From positions 62,001 to 126,000 of the forward strand of contig JANXBW010000007.1 in assembly GCA_025060325.1 (NCBI GenBank): DNA of 64,000 nucleotides, in the 5' to 3' direction. Source of the stretch: Thermoguttaceae bacterium (GTDB taxonomy: Bacteria > Planctomycetota > Planctomycetia > Pirellulales > Thermoguttaceae). Positions 24,931 through 34,871 of this stretch are shown here, piece by piece; the stretch's first letter is position 1; each line of letters begins with the position of its first letter. The notes beneath the pieces are model-generated. The model searched no databases. It was given only the letters and a program-made list of their open reading frames with translations, and was not told where the DNA came from. The translations under genes and the position numbers were made by a program.

Positions 24931-27081
24931 TCATTCGAACTTGATGTGCTCGGTGTGGGGCAGCTTGGCGAGTGCTTCCCGCAACCTTTGCGGCGCCTCT
25001 TTGAGCCGAACGGAGCGCGGTCCCATGGCAACTGCAAGCCATGGGATATCCGTCGTTGCCAAAAGCCCAAAACAGAAGAAGTCCGGCCGGGAGGTGACAT
25101 CCCAATTGTTTTCGATCACCTCTTGGAGGGAGCCTAGCGGCCGTACGAGCACAAGGGCGTCGATTGCCTCCTGGTCCATGAGGGCAGCAAGAAGGGCAGC
25201 AAGGCAACTTCGCTGGCCCCAAGCGATAAGCTCAATGGGTTTGTTACCGACCTGGGATCTCCACCATCGGGCGGCGGCGGCAATTTCGGAGGCCTGGAGT
25301 CCCACCGTCCGCTCCCCGACGCTGGCAAGGAGGAGGTGCCAAAGATAATTAATTGCCCTCTCACTATAGCCTGTCGGGCGGACCAGAAGCACGCGTCGAT
25401 TGTGGCGGACTAACTCAAGCACCCGTTGACAAACCGCTGTGTTGTCCTCTTCGCTTACCAAGAGAACCCAGGGGGGCGAAGCGGTCTCACCTCCGCCTTG
25501 AGGGTTATTCCCCGAGGTCTGTCCCGGCACAAACTCCACAGCCGGGGTTGTCCACGTGCCATCTTGAACGATCCGCCAAATGCGAACCACATACCCTGGC
25601 GCTTTTTCCTCGAAAACAAGCTCGCTTTCTGGGCGAAAGCGACGGAACCGGACGGTGGACTCCACTTGCTCCCGGTGCTTCTGCACCCAATTCCGATAAG
25701 CGGCAGCTTCGGCCGGCGGTGAAGGTCCTGCTGGCAAGTGAGCAGCTAACTGCCGGGCCAACTTGTTGAAGTCGGCGTTATCCTCCGGTAGGGGGACATA
25801 GAGTTCCTCGGCCGATTTGAGTTCGGCTTCCGAGGGGATTTCCGTCGCATCGAAGGAGGCTGGATCATCCGCAAAGAAGTCGCGCAGCATCCGGTAAAAG
25901 GCCTGGCGGTTGTCAACCTCGTAATTGTGCGTACCGGGCTCGTAGTTGATGTGGGTGCGGAGAAAGTCCCCTTTGCCGTAAAGTTCGTAAACAGGCCGGG
26001 CAGCTTTCACGAGCGGTTCTAGGGCATAGCCGGCCTCAAAACAGCACTCGTCTTTGGCGTTATAAGTTAAGAGCGCCGGCCGAGGTGCCAAAAGCGCCGT
26101 AAGGTGCGTGTAATCTGCCAAGGCGGCCAAATCGGTCGGTGTTTGCTCAGAGTCGCCCAGATCCTTGTGGTGCCATACCCGAGTGCGAAAGCTTGAATAC
26201 CCCGCCACCGGATTGGCCAATTTAATCCGTGTATCCAGCGAGCTAAGAACAATTGTTTGCCAGCCACCGCCGGAAAGCCCCGTCATCCCAATTCTGGTCG
26301 GATCAACTTGTTCCAGGCTGAGCAGCACATCCACACCGCGCTGCATGTTTAAAAAGAAAACTGCCAGCCCACTTACCCCACACAAGTCCAGTTGATTCAT
26401 CCGTCCGTGGTGATAACCGGGTGAACTTAGCTGGCCCATGCCCACCCATTCGATGTTGAGAGCGATCACGCCTTTCTTGGCCATGTTGATACAGCGTAAC
26501 TGCTTTGGCGGGTATTGCTTACCAAGCGGGGTGTGCCCGTTGACATTAAGGACAGCCGGTACCCTGCCAGTTATTTTCTCTGGTTCGTAAAGAACTGCCG
26601 GGACCCAGAGGCCAGGGAGGGCCTCATAGCGTAGTTTCCGTAGACGATAACCCGGTCCGGCAGGAATGGGATCGAGCCATTCCACCCGCAGTGGATGCTC
26701 GCGCCACTCCCGAGGGACGCCGCGAAAGACAATCTTCTCTAAGATTCGGGCCCGGAGGCTATTGGCATAGGCCTCCCAAGCTTCCACGTTTTCCGGTATC
26801 GATAGTTCGGCCACCTTGGACTCGCAAAAACGCTGGACTTCCAGCAAACAAAGATTTTGTACTGACGAACGCTCTATGAAACCCAGTATCTGCTTTAATT
26901 CCGCCTCCTGGCCCCACGTTGCGTAAGGGTGGAAGACGAAACACAATAGCACGAAGCTGCATATGACCGAGGATTGGGCATAAGGTGGTTGCCGACCCTC
27001 TGGGGCTGGCAAGCTCCGGTTGGTCACATTTGCCGACGCGAAGCGTTCACAATTGGCTTGCGGCTGCTGCTCGAGTTTCAT
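24931..27081 (-). CDS. Secreted alpha/beta hydrolase, acetyl xylan esterase-like
   Basis: A 716-residue exported hydrolase. The start at 27081 has AAGGAG 8 bases upstream, and a hydrophobic signal segment (SSVICSFVLLCFVFHPYATWG) ends near residue 57. The core (about 120-400) has an alpha/beta-hydrolase pattern: PAVLNVNGHTPLGK, VIALNIEWVGMG, then the nucleophile elbow GLSGGG, TRIKLANPVAGYSS, ALLTYNAKDECCF with a candidate acid residue, and a candidate His in GTHNYEVDNR. This resembles acetyl xylan esterase/cephalosporin deacetylase-type enzymes. The last 300 residues contain a second Rossmann-like segment (VLLVRPTGY, ELIAWGQRS) of uncertain role, perhaps a degenerate second hydrolase domain. 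The substrate is likely a polysaccharide ester (inference). Confidence 0.75.
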   Translation of the reverse strand: MKLEQQPQANCERFASANVTNRSLPAPEGRQPPYAQSSVICSFVLLCFVFHPYATWGQEAELKQILGFIERSSVQNLCLLEVQRFCESKVAELSIPENVEAWEAYANSLRARILEKIVFRGVPREWREHPLRVEWLDPIPAGPGYRLRKLRYEALPGLWVPAVLYEPEKITGRVPAVLNVNGHTPLGKQYPPKQLRCINMAKKGVIALNIEWVGMGQLSSPGYHHGRMNQLDLCGVSGLAVFFLNMQRGVDVLLSLEQVDPTRIGMTGLSGGGWQTIVLSSLDTRIKLANPVAGYSSFRTRVWHHKDLGDSEQTPTDLAALADYTHLTALLAPRPALLTYNAKDECCFEAGYALEPLVKAARPVYELYGKGDFLRTHINYEPGTHNYEVDNRQAFYRMLRDFFADDPASFDATEIPSEAELKSAEELYVPLPEDNADFNKLARQLAAHLPAGPSPPAEAAAYRNWVQKHREQVESTVRFRRFRPESELVFEEKAPGYVVRIWRIVQDGTWTTPAVEFVPGQTSGNNPQGGGETASPPWVLLVSEEDNTAVCQRVLELVRHNRRVLLVRPTGYSERAINYLWHLLLASVGERTVGLQASEIAAAARWWRSQVGNKPIELIAWGQRSCLAALLAALMDQEAIDALVLVRPLGSLQEVIENNWDVTSRPDFFCFGLLATTDIPWLAVAMGPRSVRLKEAPQRLREALAKLPHTEHIKFE

Positions 27082-28125
27082 CGGTCGCTCCTTTGCAAAC
27101 CTCCGTTCGTTCTCGCATTTTCAACTACCGAATCACCTTCGGGATGGGGGAAGATCGCTTGACCGCGTCCGATGCACAAGCGCCCGATCTCCGAGGCCGC
27201 CTACCACCCATTTTGGGAAAAAGCTTTGCCGCTTCAAACCTCTTTCCGTGGGGGAATAACCACCTCTTTGAGGAAACTTCGGCCATCTGGAATCAGAAAG
27301 TTCGTCCACGCGCTGGTGATCCCCGTTCTCGTCATGACTCATCAACATCCCGGCTTTGCGCCTCTCAAGTCGCCAGCGGTTATAACCTCTGGCAAGATCG
27401 CCTGCAATTCTTAGGATTGGAAAACATTTGCTGGCAACTTGCTGCAGCTTGGCCCATAGTCGCTTCCCCGCCAAAACGACTAATTCAGAAATCGACAACT
27501 GTCTCTGACTCAATTGTCGAAGTCGCCCACCCTACGGTGCCGGCCGTCAGGCGCCCCAGGTGAAATACCGGCTTAGATTTTGATAACAGCGGCTTGCCAC
27601 CGAGGTCAGAGGAATCCTCCTCACACGCGCCTCGAAGCCATCTTTTGCAGGGAGCCTTTTTGCGGATCAAGCGGTCTCTTGCCGGGAACAAAGCCCCGGA
27701 TATGCCCGAGATCGCGTTGGAACCAAACGATGAGTCGGTTGCCCCCGAAACGGAAAAAATGCGCGCTAGCAAATTCCACCGCAGGGGATCCCCGTCGCTT
27801 CCGAAAAGCGCCAGGGTGGAAACATTCCCCCGTATCATGCTCTGGAATCATCTGCAGGACTTTCCCGCCAGATCAAATCCCACTCAGTTCGAGGGTGAGA
27901 CCGCCTTCTTTGGGAGGGAAGGTTGGGTAGAATTAATGCACAATTTGCTTGTTTTAGCTTGCGCTTAAGCAGAGACGACCGTTCTTGGCGAAAGACGGAC
28001 CGGCCTTACTTCCGCATGGAAAAATTGCGCGAAGGAAAAGTCGCATTCCTGTTGGTCGGGGTCCAACGGGGTGCGATCTGAAAGAGTGGCAAGAGTAGCT
28101 TCCGATCGGAAAGAGACGGCAATTA
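27082..28125. other. Long intergenic region
   Basis: A 1044-base gap between divergently transcribed genes. Several open frames of 75-190 codons exist on both strands, but none has gene-like composition, a good ribosome-binding site or a recognisable family, and they overlap one another. No hairpin terminator or RNA gene was recognised. Confidence 0.35.
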
Positions 28126-29694
28126 ATGCTCCTGTCAGCTGGTACCTTATCCCCCTTAAGCCAAAATCCAAATGTCCTCGGCGCGATTGACATCGGGTCC
28201 AATGCCATTCGGCTGGCGGTAGCGCAGGTGCTTTCGGACGGCGAAATCGAAATGCTTGAGCATCTCCAGCGAGCCGTTCGGCTGGGACATGATACGTTTC
28301 GCCGGAACCGGTTAAGCCCGGAAAGCCTTCGCTCGGCTGTAAACATTCTGCGCGATTTCCGCCGCGTTCTGGAGCTGTATCAAGTCGGCCGACTGCGGGC
28401 CGTGGCCACCAGTGCGATTCGGGAGGCGACCAACGCCGATGCCTTTTTGGACCGCGTGTCGATGGCTACCGGACTAGAGGTAGAGGTAATCAGTACGGCC
28501 GAGGAGAGCCGGCTCACCTTGTCGGCTGTGTACCGCTGTTTGGGCGAGATGTTTTTCCATTCCGGGGACCGGATTCTGGTGGCGGAAGTGGGCGGGGGAA
28601 GCACTCTGCTTACTGTGCTAGAAGGCCCAGCGGTTCGCAGCTTCCGCAGTGCCCGGCTAGGTTCGATTCGGATGCAGGAGCTTTTAGGCCTCTACGAGGA
28701 GAACCCCGGCCAGGCCGGCGCTTTGCTGCGGCGGTATATCGCTAAGGTCGTCAGCGCCTTGGAAGGGACCATCGACTTTCGAAGTGTCAACAAAATGGTA
28801 GCCGTGGGGGCCGACGCTCGCTTTGCTGCCCGCGAAGTGGGCACGCCTTGCATCCCGCCAAATGTTTACGTTGTCTCGGCTGCCGACTTGGCTGAACTTG
28901 TAGACCGCTGCCAGTCTGCCACAGTCGAGGAGCTTAGTCGCCGGCATGCGTTGCCCCTGGCCGAGGCCGAAACGATTGTTCCTTCTCTTTTGGTTTATCA
29001 GAAGCTTCTAGCGCAAACAAATACCAGCCAGATGTATGTGGCCTTTGTCTCCATGCGGGACGGGCTTATCTTAGAATTGGCGCGAGAGATATTGGGCAAG
29101 GATGATCCGCTTTTTAGTCAAAGCGTCCTCTATGCGGCCGAAACGATCGCCGAGCGATATCGTGTGGATATCTCTCACGCCCGGACCGTCCGCGACTTGT
29201 GTGTGCAGATCTTCGGGGTGCTTCAAGAGGAACATCGGCTGGGACTTCGTGAACGGCTGCTGCTGGAGGTAGCGGCACTTCTCCATGAGGTGGGTGGCTT
29301 CGTAAGCAGTCAGGCTCACCACAAGCACAGTTTTTACATCATTTCCAATACGGAAATTTATGGTCTTAACCGTTTGGAAACTCAGATTGTTGCCCACGTG
29401 GCACGGTACCACCGCCGCAGTGGCCCAAAGCCGTCGCACCTTGAGTACATGGCGTTACCCCTTGCGGCACGAATGACGATTAACAAGCTGGCGGCAATTC
29501 TCCGCGTGGCAGACGCGTTATCACGGGTGCAATTAGGACCGGATAATCAGCTATCTATTCGCAAGACGCGCGAGGAGCTTATCATCACTGTGCCCGGCCC
29601 CATTGACCGCCTGCTGGAACGCCGGGCCATGGCCTTAAAGGGTAGCCTGTTTGAGGAAATTTTTGGCCTTCGCATCAGGCTGGAAGAGGGTTAG
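28126..29694 (+). CDS. ppx: Exopolyphosphatase, Ppx/GppA family
   Basis: A 522-residue cytoplasmic enzyme that removes terminal phosphate from polyphosphate (Ppx) or hydrolyses pppGpp (GppA). The ASKHA phosphate loops are visible: GAIDIGSNAIRLAVA (about 18-32), ATSAIREATNADAF (about 88-101), STAEESR, and VAEVGGGSTLL (about 153-163). The C-terminal half has an HD-like helical region (LLLEVAALLHEVGG, HHKHSFYIISNTEIYGL, VARYHRRSGP), which in this family binds substrate; the metal pair is HE here rather than HD. It lies 176 bases upstream of ppk1 on the same strand, which favours Ppx over GppA and suggests coordinated polyphosphate turnover. Confidence 0.9.
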   Translation: MLLSAGTLSPLSQNPNVLGAIDIGSNAIRLAVAQVLSDGEIEMLEHLQRAVRLGHDTFRRNRLSPESLRSAVNILRDFRRVLELYQVGRLRAVATSAIREATNADAFLDRVSMATGLEVEVISTAEESRLTLSAVYRCLGEMFFHSGDRILVAEVGGGSTLLTVLEGPAVRSFRSARLGSIRMQELLGLYEENPGQAGALLRRYIAKVVSALEGTIDFRSVNKMVAVGADARFAAREVGTPCIPPNVYVVSAADLAELVDRCQSATVEELSRRHALPLAEAETIVPSLLVYQKLLAQTNTSQMYVAFVSMRDGLILELAREILGKDDPLFSQSVLYAAETIAERYRVDISHARTVRDLCVQIFGVLQEEHRLGLRERLLLEVAALLHEVGGFVSSQAHHKHSFYIISNTEIYGLNRLETQIVAHVARYHRRSGPKPSHLEYMALPLAARMTINKLAAILRVADALSRVQLGPDNQLSIRKTREELIITVPGPIDRLLERRAMALKGSLFEEIFGLRIRLEEG

Positions 29695-29870
29695 ACTGGC
29701 CCAAGTGTAAACTGTTTATCGCCAGCCAAAGCAGCAGGCATCGACCGATCGGGAAGCCTCAACAGCCTAGCGCTTTTCGGTTGGTTGTCAGGAGGCAAGT
29801 CCCGAGGACAGGTGTGCCGCTTACTTGATGATTAGATTGAGGATTTTAGCTGAGTAATATCGCTCCACCG

Positions 29871-31988
29871 ATGACCACCGCCGCTGTGGATAAAAGTAAG
29901 GTTGAGCCGGCTTTTTTTAATCGCGAGCTGAGCTGGCTGGAGTTTAATGACCGAGTCCTGCGAGAGGGTCTTTCGCCCGATGTACCACTTCTGGAGCGGC
30001 TGCGCTTCCTGGCCATTGTGGACACCAACCTTGAAGAATTCCTGATGATCCGCATAGCGGGCCTTAAGCAGCAAGAGCGGGCCGGCATTTCCCACCGAGA
30101 TTTTTCCGGCTTGACCCCGCGGGAGCAGTTGGAAAAGGTTTCCGCTCGGATCCGTCGGTTAGTGGCGGATCACCAGGCAGCCATTCGCGAAGTTTTTGAC
30201 CTCCTGGCCGGCGAAGGACTGGAACTTGTCCGCCGCGGTGCTTGGAGAAGCGAAGATCGCTCGGCCCTTCGGTCTTATTGGACGGAAGTATTGCAGCCGG
30301 TGTTGACGCCCCTTGCTATTGCTGAGCTTGATCCGCCGCCCCTTTTGGCTGGTCAACAACTCCACGTGGCTTTTCTGGTGGCCAAGGTCCCCCCGCAAAG
30401 CGAGCCACGACTAGTGGTTTTCCCCGTTCCCGCTGGCTTTAGCCGTTTTATTCCCCTGCCCGGCAAAGATAAACAGCGTTTTGCCCTTCTGGAGGAAGTG
30501 GTCGCTGAATATGCCCCCGAGCTATTCGCCCGGGAAAAGATCCTCGAGTCCGGGGCGTTTGTTGTCATTCGGGACGCCGATGTAGCCATCGACGAAGAGG
30601 ATGCGCGAGATCTCTTAGAAACGGTCGAGCAAGCGGTGCTTGCTCGGCGGCGCCGCCTCCCGGTGTGCATGTTTGTCACCGCGGACATGCCGGAGAAACT
30701 TAAGGACCAATTAATCGGTTGGTTTGGGCTAAAAAGGGAGGAGGTCTACACTGTCACCGAGCTGCTTCGCCCCGGAGCACTTCACGAGCTGGTTCAGCGC
30801 GTCGGGTTTCATCACTTGCGCTACCCGGACTGGCCTCCGCAATATCCGGCGGATTTTGCCTCAGGACGAAGTCTCTGGGAGACAATTGCCGAAAAGGATA
30901 TTCTCCTGTTCCACCCCTATGAATCCTTCGACCCGGTCATCGAATTGCTGCAGCAAGCAGCCGAAGATCCCAATGTCCTGGCAATTAAGCAAACCCTGTA
31001 TCGGACCAGCGGGGACTCGCCTGTTGTGCAGGCCCTAGCCGAGGCAGCACGCAACGGTAAAGAGGTCACGGTTATTGTCGAGCTGAAAGCGCGGTTCGAC
31101 GAAGCCCGCAATGTGCGCTGGGCCCGCATGCTGGAGGATGCCGGGTGCCACGTTGTTTATGGATTGGCCGGGATTAAAATCCATGCCAAAGCCTTGTTAA
31201 TCGTGCGGCGGGAAACTGGCCGGATCAGACGCTATGTACACTTGTCAACTGGGAACTACAACGAAAGAACTGCTCGTGTTTATTCAGACATCGGGTTCTT
31301 GACCTGCGATCCGGAAATTGCCGCCGATGTGGCTAGTCTCTTTAATTTGCTGACGGGTCGATCGGAGCCTACTGGCTGGCGGAAGATTGCTGTCGAGCCA
31401 CGACAACTGAAGCGAAAATTCCTCGACCTTATAGCTCGGGAGGCACTGGCGGCAAGTTCCGATCAAACCGCAATTATCATGGCTAAGGTGAACTCCCTGG
31501 AGGATCCGGACATAATTCAGGCGCTTTACGAGGCAAGCGGTGCCGGAGTGAAGATTTGGTTAAACGTTCGTGGGATTTGCTGTCTACGGCCGGGCGTACC
31601 GGGACTGTCGGACAATATTGAGGTACGCTCGATTGTCGATCGCTTCTTGGAGCACGCCCGGATCTTCTATTTCCACAATCGGGGAACTCCCGAGGTCTAT
31701 CTCTCCAGTGCTGACTGGATGCGACGCAACTTGGATCGGCGAATCGAGCTGCTCTGGCCGGTCACCGATGAGCGACTCCGTCGACGTTTGAAAGCCGCCT
31801 TAGATCTTTATTTTGCGGACAATGTGAAGGCTTATCGCTTGCAGCCGGATGGCACATACGAACGCCTTCGGCCGGAAGGTGAAACGCTTCGGGCGCAGGA
31901 AAAACTTTATCTGGAATGCGTAGAGGCAACTCGCCGAGCGGAGTTGTCCCCTATGCGTTTTCATCCACTTCAGCGGCCCGAGAGCTAG
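29871..31988 (+). CDS. ppk1: Polyphosphate kinase 1
   Basis: A 705-residue PPK1, which makes inorganic polyphosphate from ATP. The N-domain begins FFNRELSWLEFNDRVL and continues LRFLAIVDTNLEEFLMIRIAGL. The catalytic histidine is His438 (KIHAKALLI), and the second conserved histidine is His595 (LEHARIFYFHN), close to E. coli positions 435 and 592. VHLSTGNYNERTARVYSDIG, LYRTSGDSP and LSSADWMRRNLDRRIELLWPV are further signatures of the PLD-like C-terminal domains. Full length is normal for the family. Its last 38 bases overlap the end of the convergent GYF-domain gene (31951). Confidence 0.96.
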   Translation: MTTAAVDKSKVEPAFFNRELSWLEFNDRVLREGLSPDVPLLERLRFLAIVDTNLEEFLMIRIAGLKQQERAGISHRDFSGLTPREQLEKVSARIRRLVADHQAAIREVFDLLAGEGLELVRRGAWRSEDRSALRSYWTEVLQPVLTPLAIAELDPPPLLAGQQLHVAFLVAKVPPQSEPRLVVFPVPAGFSRFIPLPGKDKQRFALLEEVVAEYAPELFAREKILESGAFVVIRDADVAIDEEDARDLLETVEQAVLARRRRLPVCMFVTADMPEKLKDQLIGWFGLKREEVYTVTELLRPGALHELVQRVGFHHLRYPDWPPQYPADFASGRSLWETIAEKDILLFHPYESFDPVIELLQQAAEDPNVLAIKQTLYRTSGDSPVVQALAEAARNGKEVTVIVELKARFDEARNVRWARMLEDAGCHVVYGLAGIKIHAKALLIVRRETGRIRRYVHLSTGNYNERTARVYSDIGFLTCDPEIAADVASLFNLLTGRSEPTGWRKIAVEPRQLKRKFLDLIAREALAASSDQTAIIMAKVNSLEDPDIIQALYEASGAGVKIWLNVRGICCLRPGVPGLSDNIEVRSIVDRFLEHARIFYFHNRGTPEVYLSSADWMRRNLDRRIELLWPVTDERLRRRLKAALDLYFADNVKAYRLQPDGTYERLRPEGETLRAQEKLYLECVEATRRAELSPMRFHPLQRPES

Positions 31989-33426
31989 GTTCTGCTGCCC
32001 GCTCGCGGTCCTCTGCGTTAAGCCTTTCCCATCCTAGCCGGCAAAGGGGCACAAGCACCCATCCCGCTGACACAATCAAAAATGCAGAAAGTGTCAACCA
32101 AAGATTGTCAAAGAGATCCAACAGTCCAAAGTTTATCTTTTCCGCTTGAGAAGCTGCGGAGGGTGTTAGAAACTTTGCCGCCCCCAATTCCCTTGCCACT
32201 CCTGGCGAAAAAAGAGACTTACCCAGTTCATAAGCCAACCTCAAGTCTACGATTGCCGCGGCCGAGCTTAGGAGGCCGGCCAACGTGGGAACCGTTTGCA
32301 CCAACAGCCGGGCAAGCCAACCGAGGATCCGTCCCGGCAACTTCTTGAGTTCCCACGCAGGGTCGCGCAAAAAGCAAGCCGCCTCCCCATGGGTCAAAGC
32401 CCCGGGGAAGGACAGGATGCTCAGAGCGATCGCTTGGGCCTGCACGAAACCTATAAAACCCAACATGAGAGAAGCGAAGCCCTCGGGAGTGTTCGCATGG
32501 TGGGTCGCTAAAAGCAAGCCGCCCAAACCAACGATCCAAATTCCCGCAGCGGCTGTCCTTGCCCAATGAACGGGCAATGGATCGCAGTCTACCCACGGGG
32601 CAAGGAGGTTGAGACGATGAAGCATTCGGGAGAAGGGCACCCCCGCGACGGCCAGCCCGAGTTTCACCAAAACGAGGGCCAAGGGCAGAATGATCATGCC
32701 GGCCCCTACCTTAATAGAGACAATGGCGGCCAAAATGACACTGGCTGCCGCCCCCACTGCCAGCCCGCCAATGAAAATCGCGGGCATGGTCGAGTTGACG
32801 CACTGAAGGGTGTCCTGGATTAGCTCGCCGAGCGGACCTTGCGCAGCACGGGGGGCCATGGTCAAGGCTACTTGCACATGTGCCCGGGGAGGAACCTCTA
32901 ACTCGCTTGAGCTGACAGGTGCAGCGGCGGTTTCTGGGATTACCCCGGGCGAACTGACCATGGGTGGCGACGCCGCGAAATCCGCCTGGCCTGGGGGTCT
33001 TTCGGGGAGCGTCGCAGCCCCAAATGAGGCGGGGCCCTGCCCTGTGCCGCCCTCTTCGACCGACGGCGCTTCGAGGAAACTCTCAGGCAAGGGAACGTAC
33101 TGGATTTCGGAAGGAGCGAGCTCTGCCTGAACGGAGAACCTCTCCCCTCCGGTACGCGCCTCTTGAATGGGTACGCCTGATGGGGGGACGGCGGGGGAGG
33201 ATGATTCCGGGCTAGGGGGAGGAGCTTTCTCTTTGCTAGGGGCAGCCGGCGGTTGAGGGAAAATGCCGCGGACCCTCCGCGCCTGTACCCATCCGGGCAA
33301 TCCCGGCCGCCACACCAAATCCGTGGGCTTAAGCCGACCGGTTGCTGCCAGCTCCTTGAGGTGGGAGCCGGAGACCGGCCCAACTGGCTGATTGCCCAAC
33401 AAGTAGTACCATCCGGACTTCGCCAT
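31951..33426 (-). CDS. GYF-domain (GYF_2) membrane protein
   Basis: A 491-residue protein. Residues 1-58 form a GYF_2-type domain (WYYLLGNQPVGPVSGSHLKELAATG, then LVWRPGLPGWVQAR), a fold widespread in planctomycete membrane proteins and thought to bind proline-rich peptides. About 130 residues of Pro/Glu/Ser-rich linker follow. From about residue 215 on there are five or six hydrophobic helices (VASVILAAIVSIKVGAG, GIWIVGLGGLLLATHH, FASLMLGFIGFVQAQAIALSILS, a further helical pair, and LWLTLSAFLIVSAGWVLVPL). The C-terminus is charged. The helical part resembles Yip1/DUF-type membrane domains but is not assigned. Its 3' end overlaps ppk1 by 38 bases in convergent orientation. Function unknown. 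Confidence 0.75.
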   Translation of the reverse strand: MAKSGWYYLLGNQPVGPVSGSHLKELAATGRLKPTDLVWRPGLPGWVQARRVRGIFPQPPAAPSKEKAPPPSPESSSPAVPPSGVPIQEARTGGERFSVQAELAPSEIQYVPLPESFLEAPSVEEGGTGQGPASFGAATLPERPPGQADFAASPPMVSSPGVIPETAAAPVSSSELEVPPRAHVQVALTMAPRAAQGPLGELIQDTLQCVNSTMPAIFIGGLAVGAAASVILAAIVSIKVGAGMIILPLALVLVKLGLAVAGVPFSRMLHRLNLLAPWVDCDPLPVHWARTAAAGIWIVGLGGLLLATHHANTPEGFASLMLGFIGFVQAQAIALSILSFPGALTHGEAACFLRDPAWELKKLPGRILGWLARLLVQTVPTLAGLLSSAAAIVDLRLAYELGKSLFSPGVARELGAAKFLTPSAASQAEKINFGLLDLFDNLWLTLSAFLIVSAGWVLVPLCRLGWERLNAEDRERAAEPSSRAAEVDENA

Positions 33427-33865
33427 CAGCTCCCCTCACCGTCACAGCTTTCCCTAACGCTCGCGGTTTTCCATTATCGATTCTGGCCAACGGGTCGGGC
33501 ATTGCGAAAGCCGCGGATACCGAAATTTGGACCCTCGGGAAAGTTCGACAGTTGTTCGTTCGGCACAGAGGTTTCTCCTCCCAACTGCCAATGGGCCAAA
33601 ATGCCGCCGGTCGCCCGGCCCCATGACCGGGAAAGTGTGCCGGTCCTTGGGCGCACCAGCCGGCGGACTTCCTCCCCGGCTTGGCTTGGGAGTTTCAAGT
33701 CCACTTAACCGGGTACCCGTGCTGGTCACTATGCCCCTCCTTTTCACCCCGTTTAACCTCGCTTTAATGCATGGGCAGGACCAGACCGCTGAGGTATCGC
33801 CGCTTTACGTTAAAGGTTCCATGGCTATGCCGGATGGAGCAAAATCGTTCTAATCAGGACGCCGG
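33427..33865. other. Intergenic region
   Basis: A 439-base gap between divergent genes. Two overlapping minus-strand frames (33454-33747 and 33474-33704) were considered and not accepted. No RNA or terminator was recognised. Confidence 0.35.
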
Positions 33866-34765
33866 ATGGGCGAGCGAATTTGGTCGCTTGATGATCCGCG
33901 AATTGCCTTTTACCGAAACCTTCGGGAGCGAACCCTCCGCGGAGAAAGTATCTTCTTGGCCGAGGGGAAGGTGGTCACCGAACGATTGCTCCGCAGTCCT
34001 TACCAGGTTGAATCCCTCTTGTTGGATGAGCGGTATGAAGGGGATCTTGCGCCGCTTGTCCCGCCGGGGGTCCCCATTTACGTCACCACGGAAAAACTCC
34101 TTGAACAAATTGTGGGCTTCAAGTATCACCAGGGCGTCCTGGCAGCCGGCAGGCGCAAGCCGGAGCCCTCTTTCACCGAGGTCCTGCCAGAGCTGGCGGG
34201 GCGGCCAAAGCTTCGCTTAATCGTCTGCCCGGAAGTCACCAAACCGGAGAATCTGGGGCTCATTTTTCGGACGGCCGCTGCTTTCGATCTCGAAGGGGTT
34301 ATTCTTGGCCCTCAGGCTTGCGATCCGTTCTCGCGGCGCGTGCTCCGGGTGTCCATGGGCGCCGTGCTTTTTAGTCGCTTCGCCCGCAGCCGACACCTGG
34401 TTGAGGATTTGGCCACTCTGCGGAGCAAGCTAGGGGTCAAAATTGTGGCCACCGTGGTCGATCCAAATGCCGAGCGGCTGGAAGACTTCCGTTTTCCGGA
34501 GAAAGTAGCCCTTCTGGTCGGAGGGGAATACTACGGACTTCCCCAGCCGCTTGTCGATATCGCCGACCACCGGGTTACCATTCCGATGAGCGACAAAGTA
34601 GACTCGCTTAACTTGGGGGTGGCCACGGGCATTTTCGTCTACCAAATGTGTCGGCAACACGCCAGCCGACAAGGAGAAAGTGACCAGCCACCACACCGGC
34701 CGAGCTCCAAAGGGGGGTTAAACAAGTCTTCCAGGCCGGGCGAAGCGCTTCCGCCAGCTTGCTGA
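33866..34765 (+). CDS. TrmH/SpoU-family RNA methyltransferase
   Basis: A 299-residue SAM-dependent 2'-O-ribose methyltransferase of the SPOUT superfamily. An N-terminal substrate-binding domain (FLAEGKVVTERLL, HQGVLAAGR) is followed by the trefoil-knot catalytic domain. Motif 1 is NLGLIFRTAAAF, motif 2 is LLVGGEYYGLP, and motif 3 is VTIPMSDKVDSLNLGVATGIFVYQM. The conserved Asn, Arg, Glu and Ser-Leu-Asn residues of SpoU enzymes are present. The target could be tRNA or 23S rRNA. The last 30 residues are charged and low in similarity. It precedes tmk on the same strand by 106 bases. Confidence 0.9.
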   Translation: MGERIWSLDDPRIAFYRNLRERTLRGESIFLAEGKVVTERLLRSPYQVESLLLDERYEGDLAPLVPPGVPIYVTTEKLLEQIVGFKYHQGVLAAGRRKPEPSFTEVLPELAGRPKLRLIVCPEVTKPENLGLIFRTAAAFDLEGVILGPQACDPFSRRVLRVSMGAVLFSRFARSRHLVEDLATLRSKLGVKIVATVVDPNAERLEDFRFPEKVALLVGGEYYGLPQPLVDIADHRVTIPMSDKVDSLNLGVATGIFVYQMCRQHASRQGESDQPPHRPSSKGGLNKSSRPGEALPPAC

Positions 34766-34871
34766 GCTAAGCGTCGAAAAGCGGCTATACTGCTAGCGTT
34801 GATTTTTTTGTTGACAAAACTAACGTCTGTTACCATCCCCATGTGATAGGAAAATTGGCTTTCATCCGCCT

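Noticed and set aside
27594-27968. 124-codon plus-strand frame upstream of ppx
   Set aside because: Overlaps other open frames, has no ribosome-binding site and no recognised domain.
33454-33747. Two overlapping minus-strand frames (33454-33747 and 33474-33704) upstream of the GYF-domain gene
   Set aside because: They occupy the same bases in different frames, neither matches a family, and both have random-like composition despite a GGAGG near one start.
34803-34830. Promoter or terminator at the T7 tract and TTGACA upstream of tmk
   Set aside because: TTGACA has no good -10 at 16-18 bases, and the preceding stem is short with a wobble pair.
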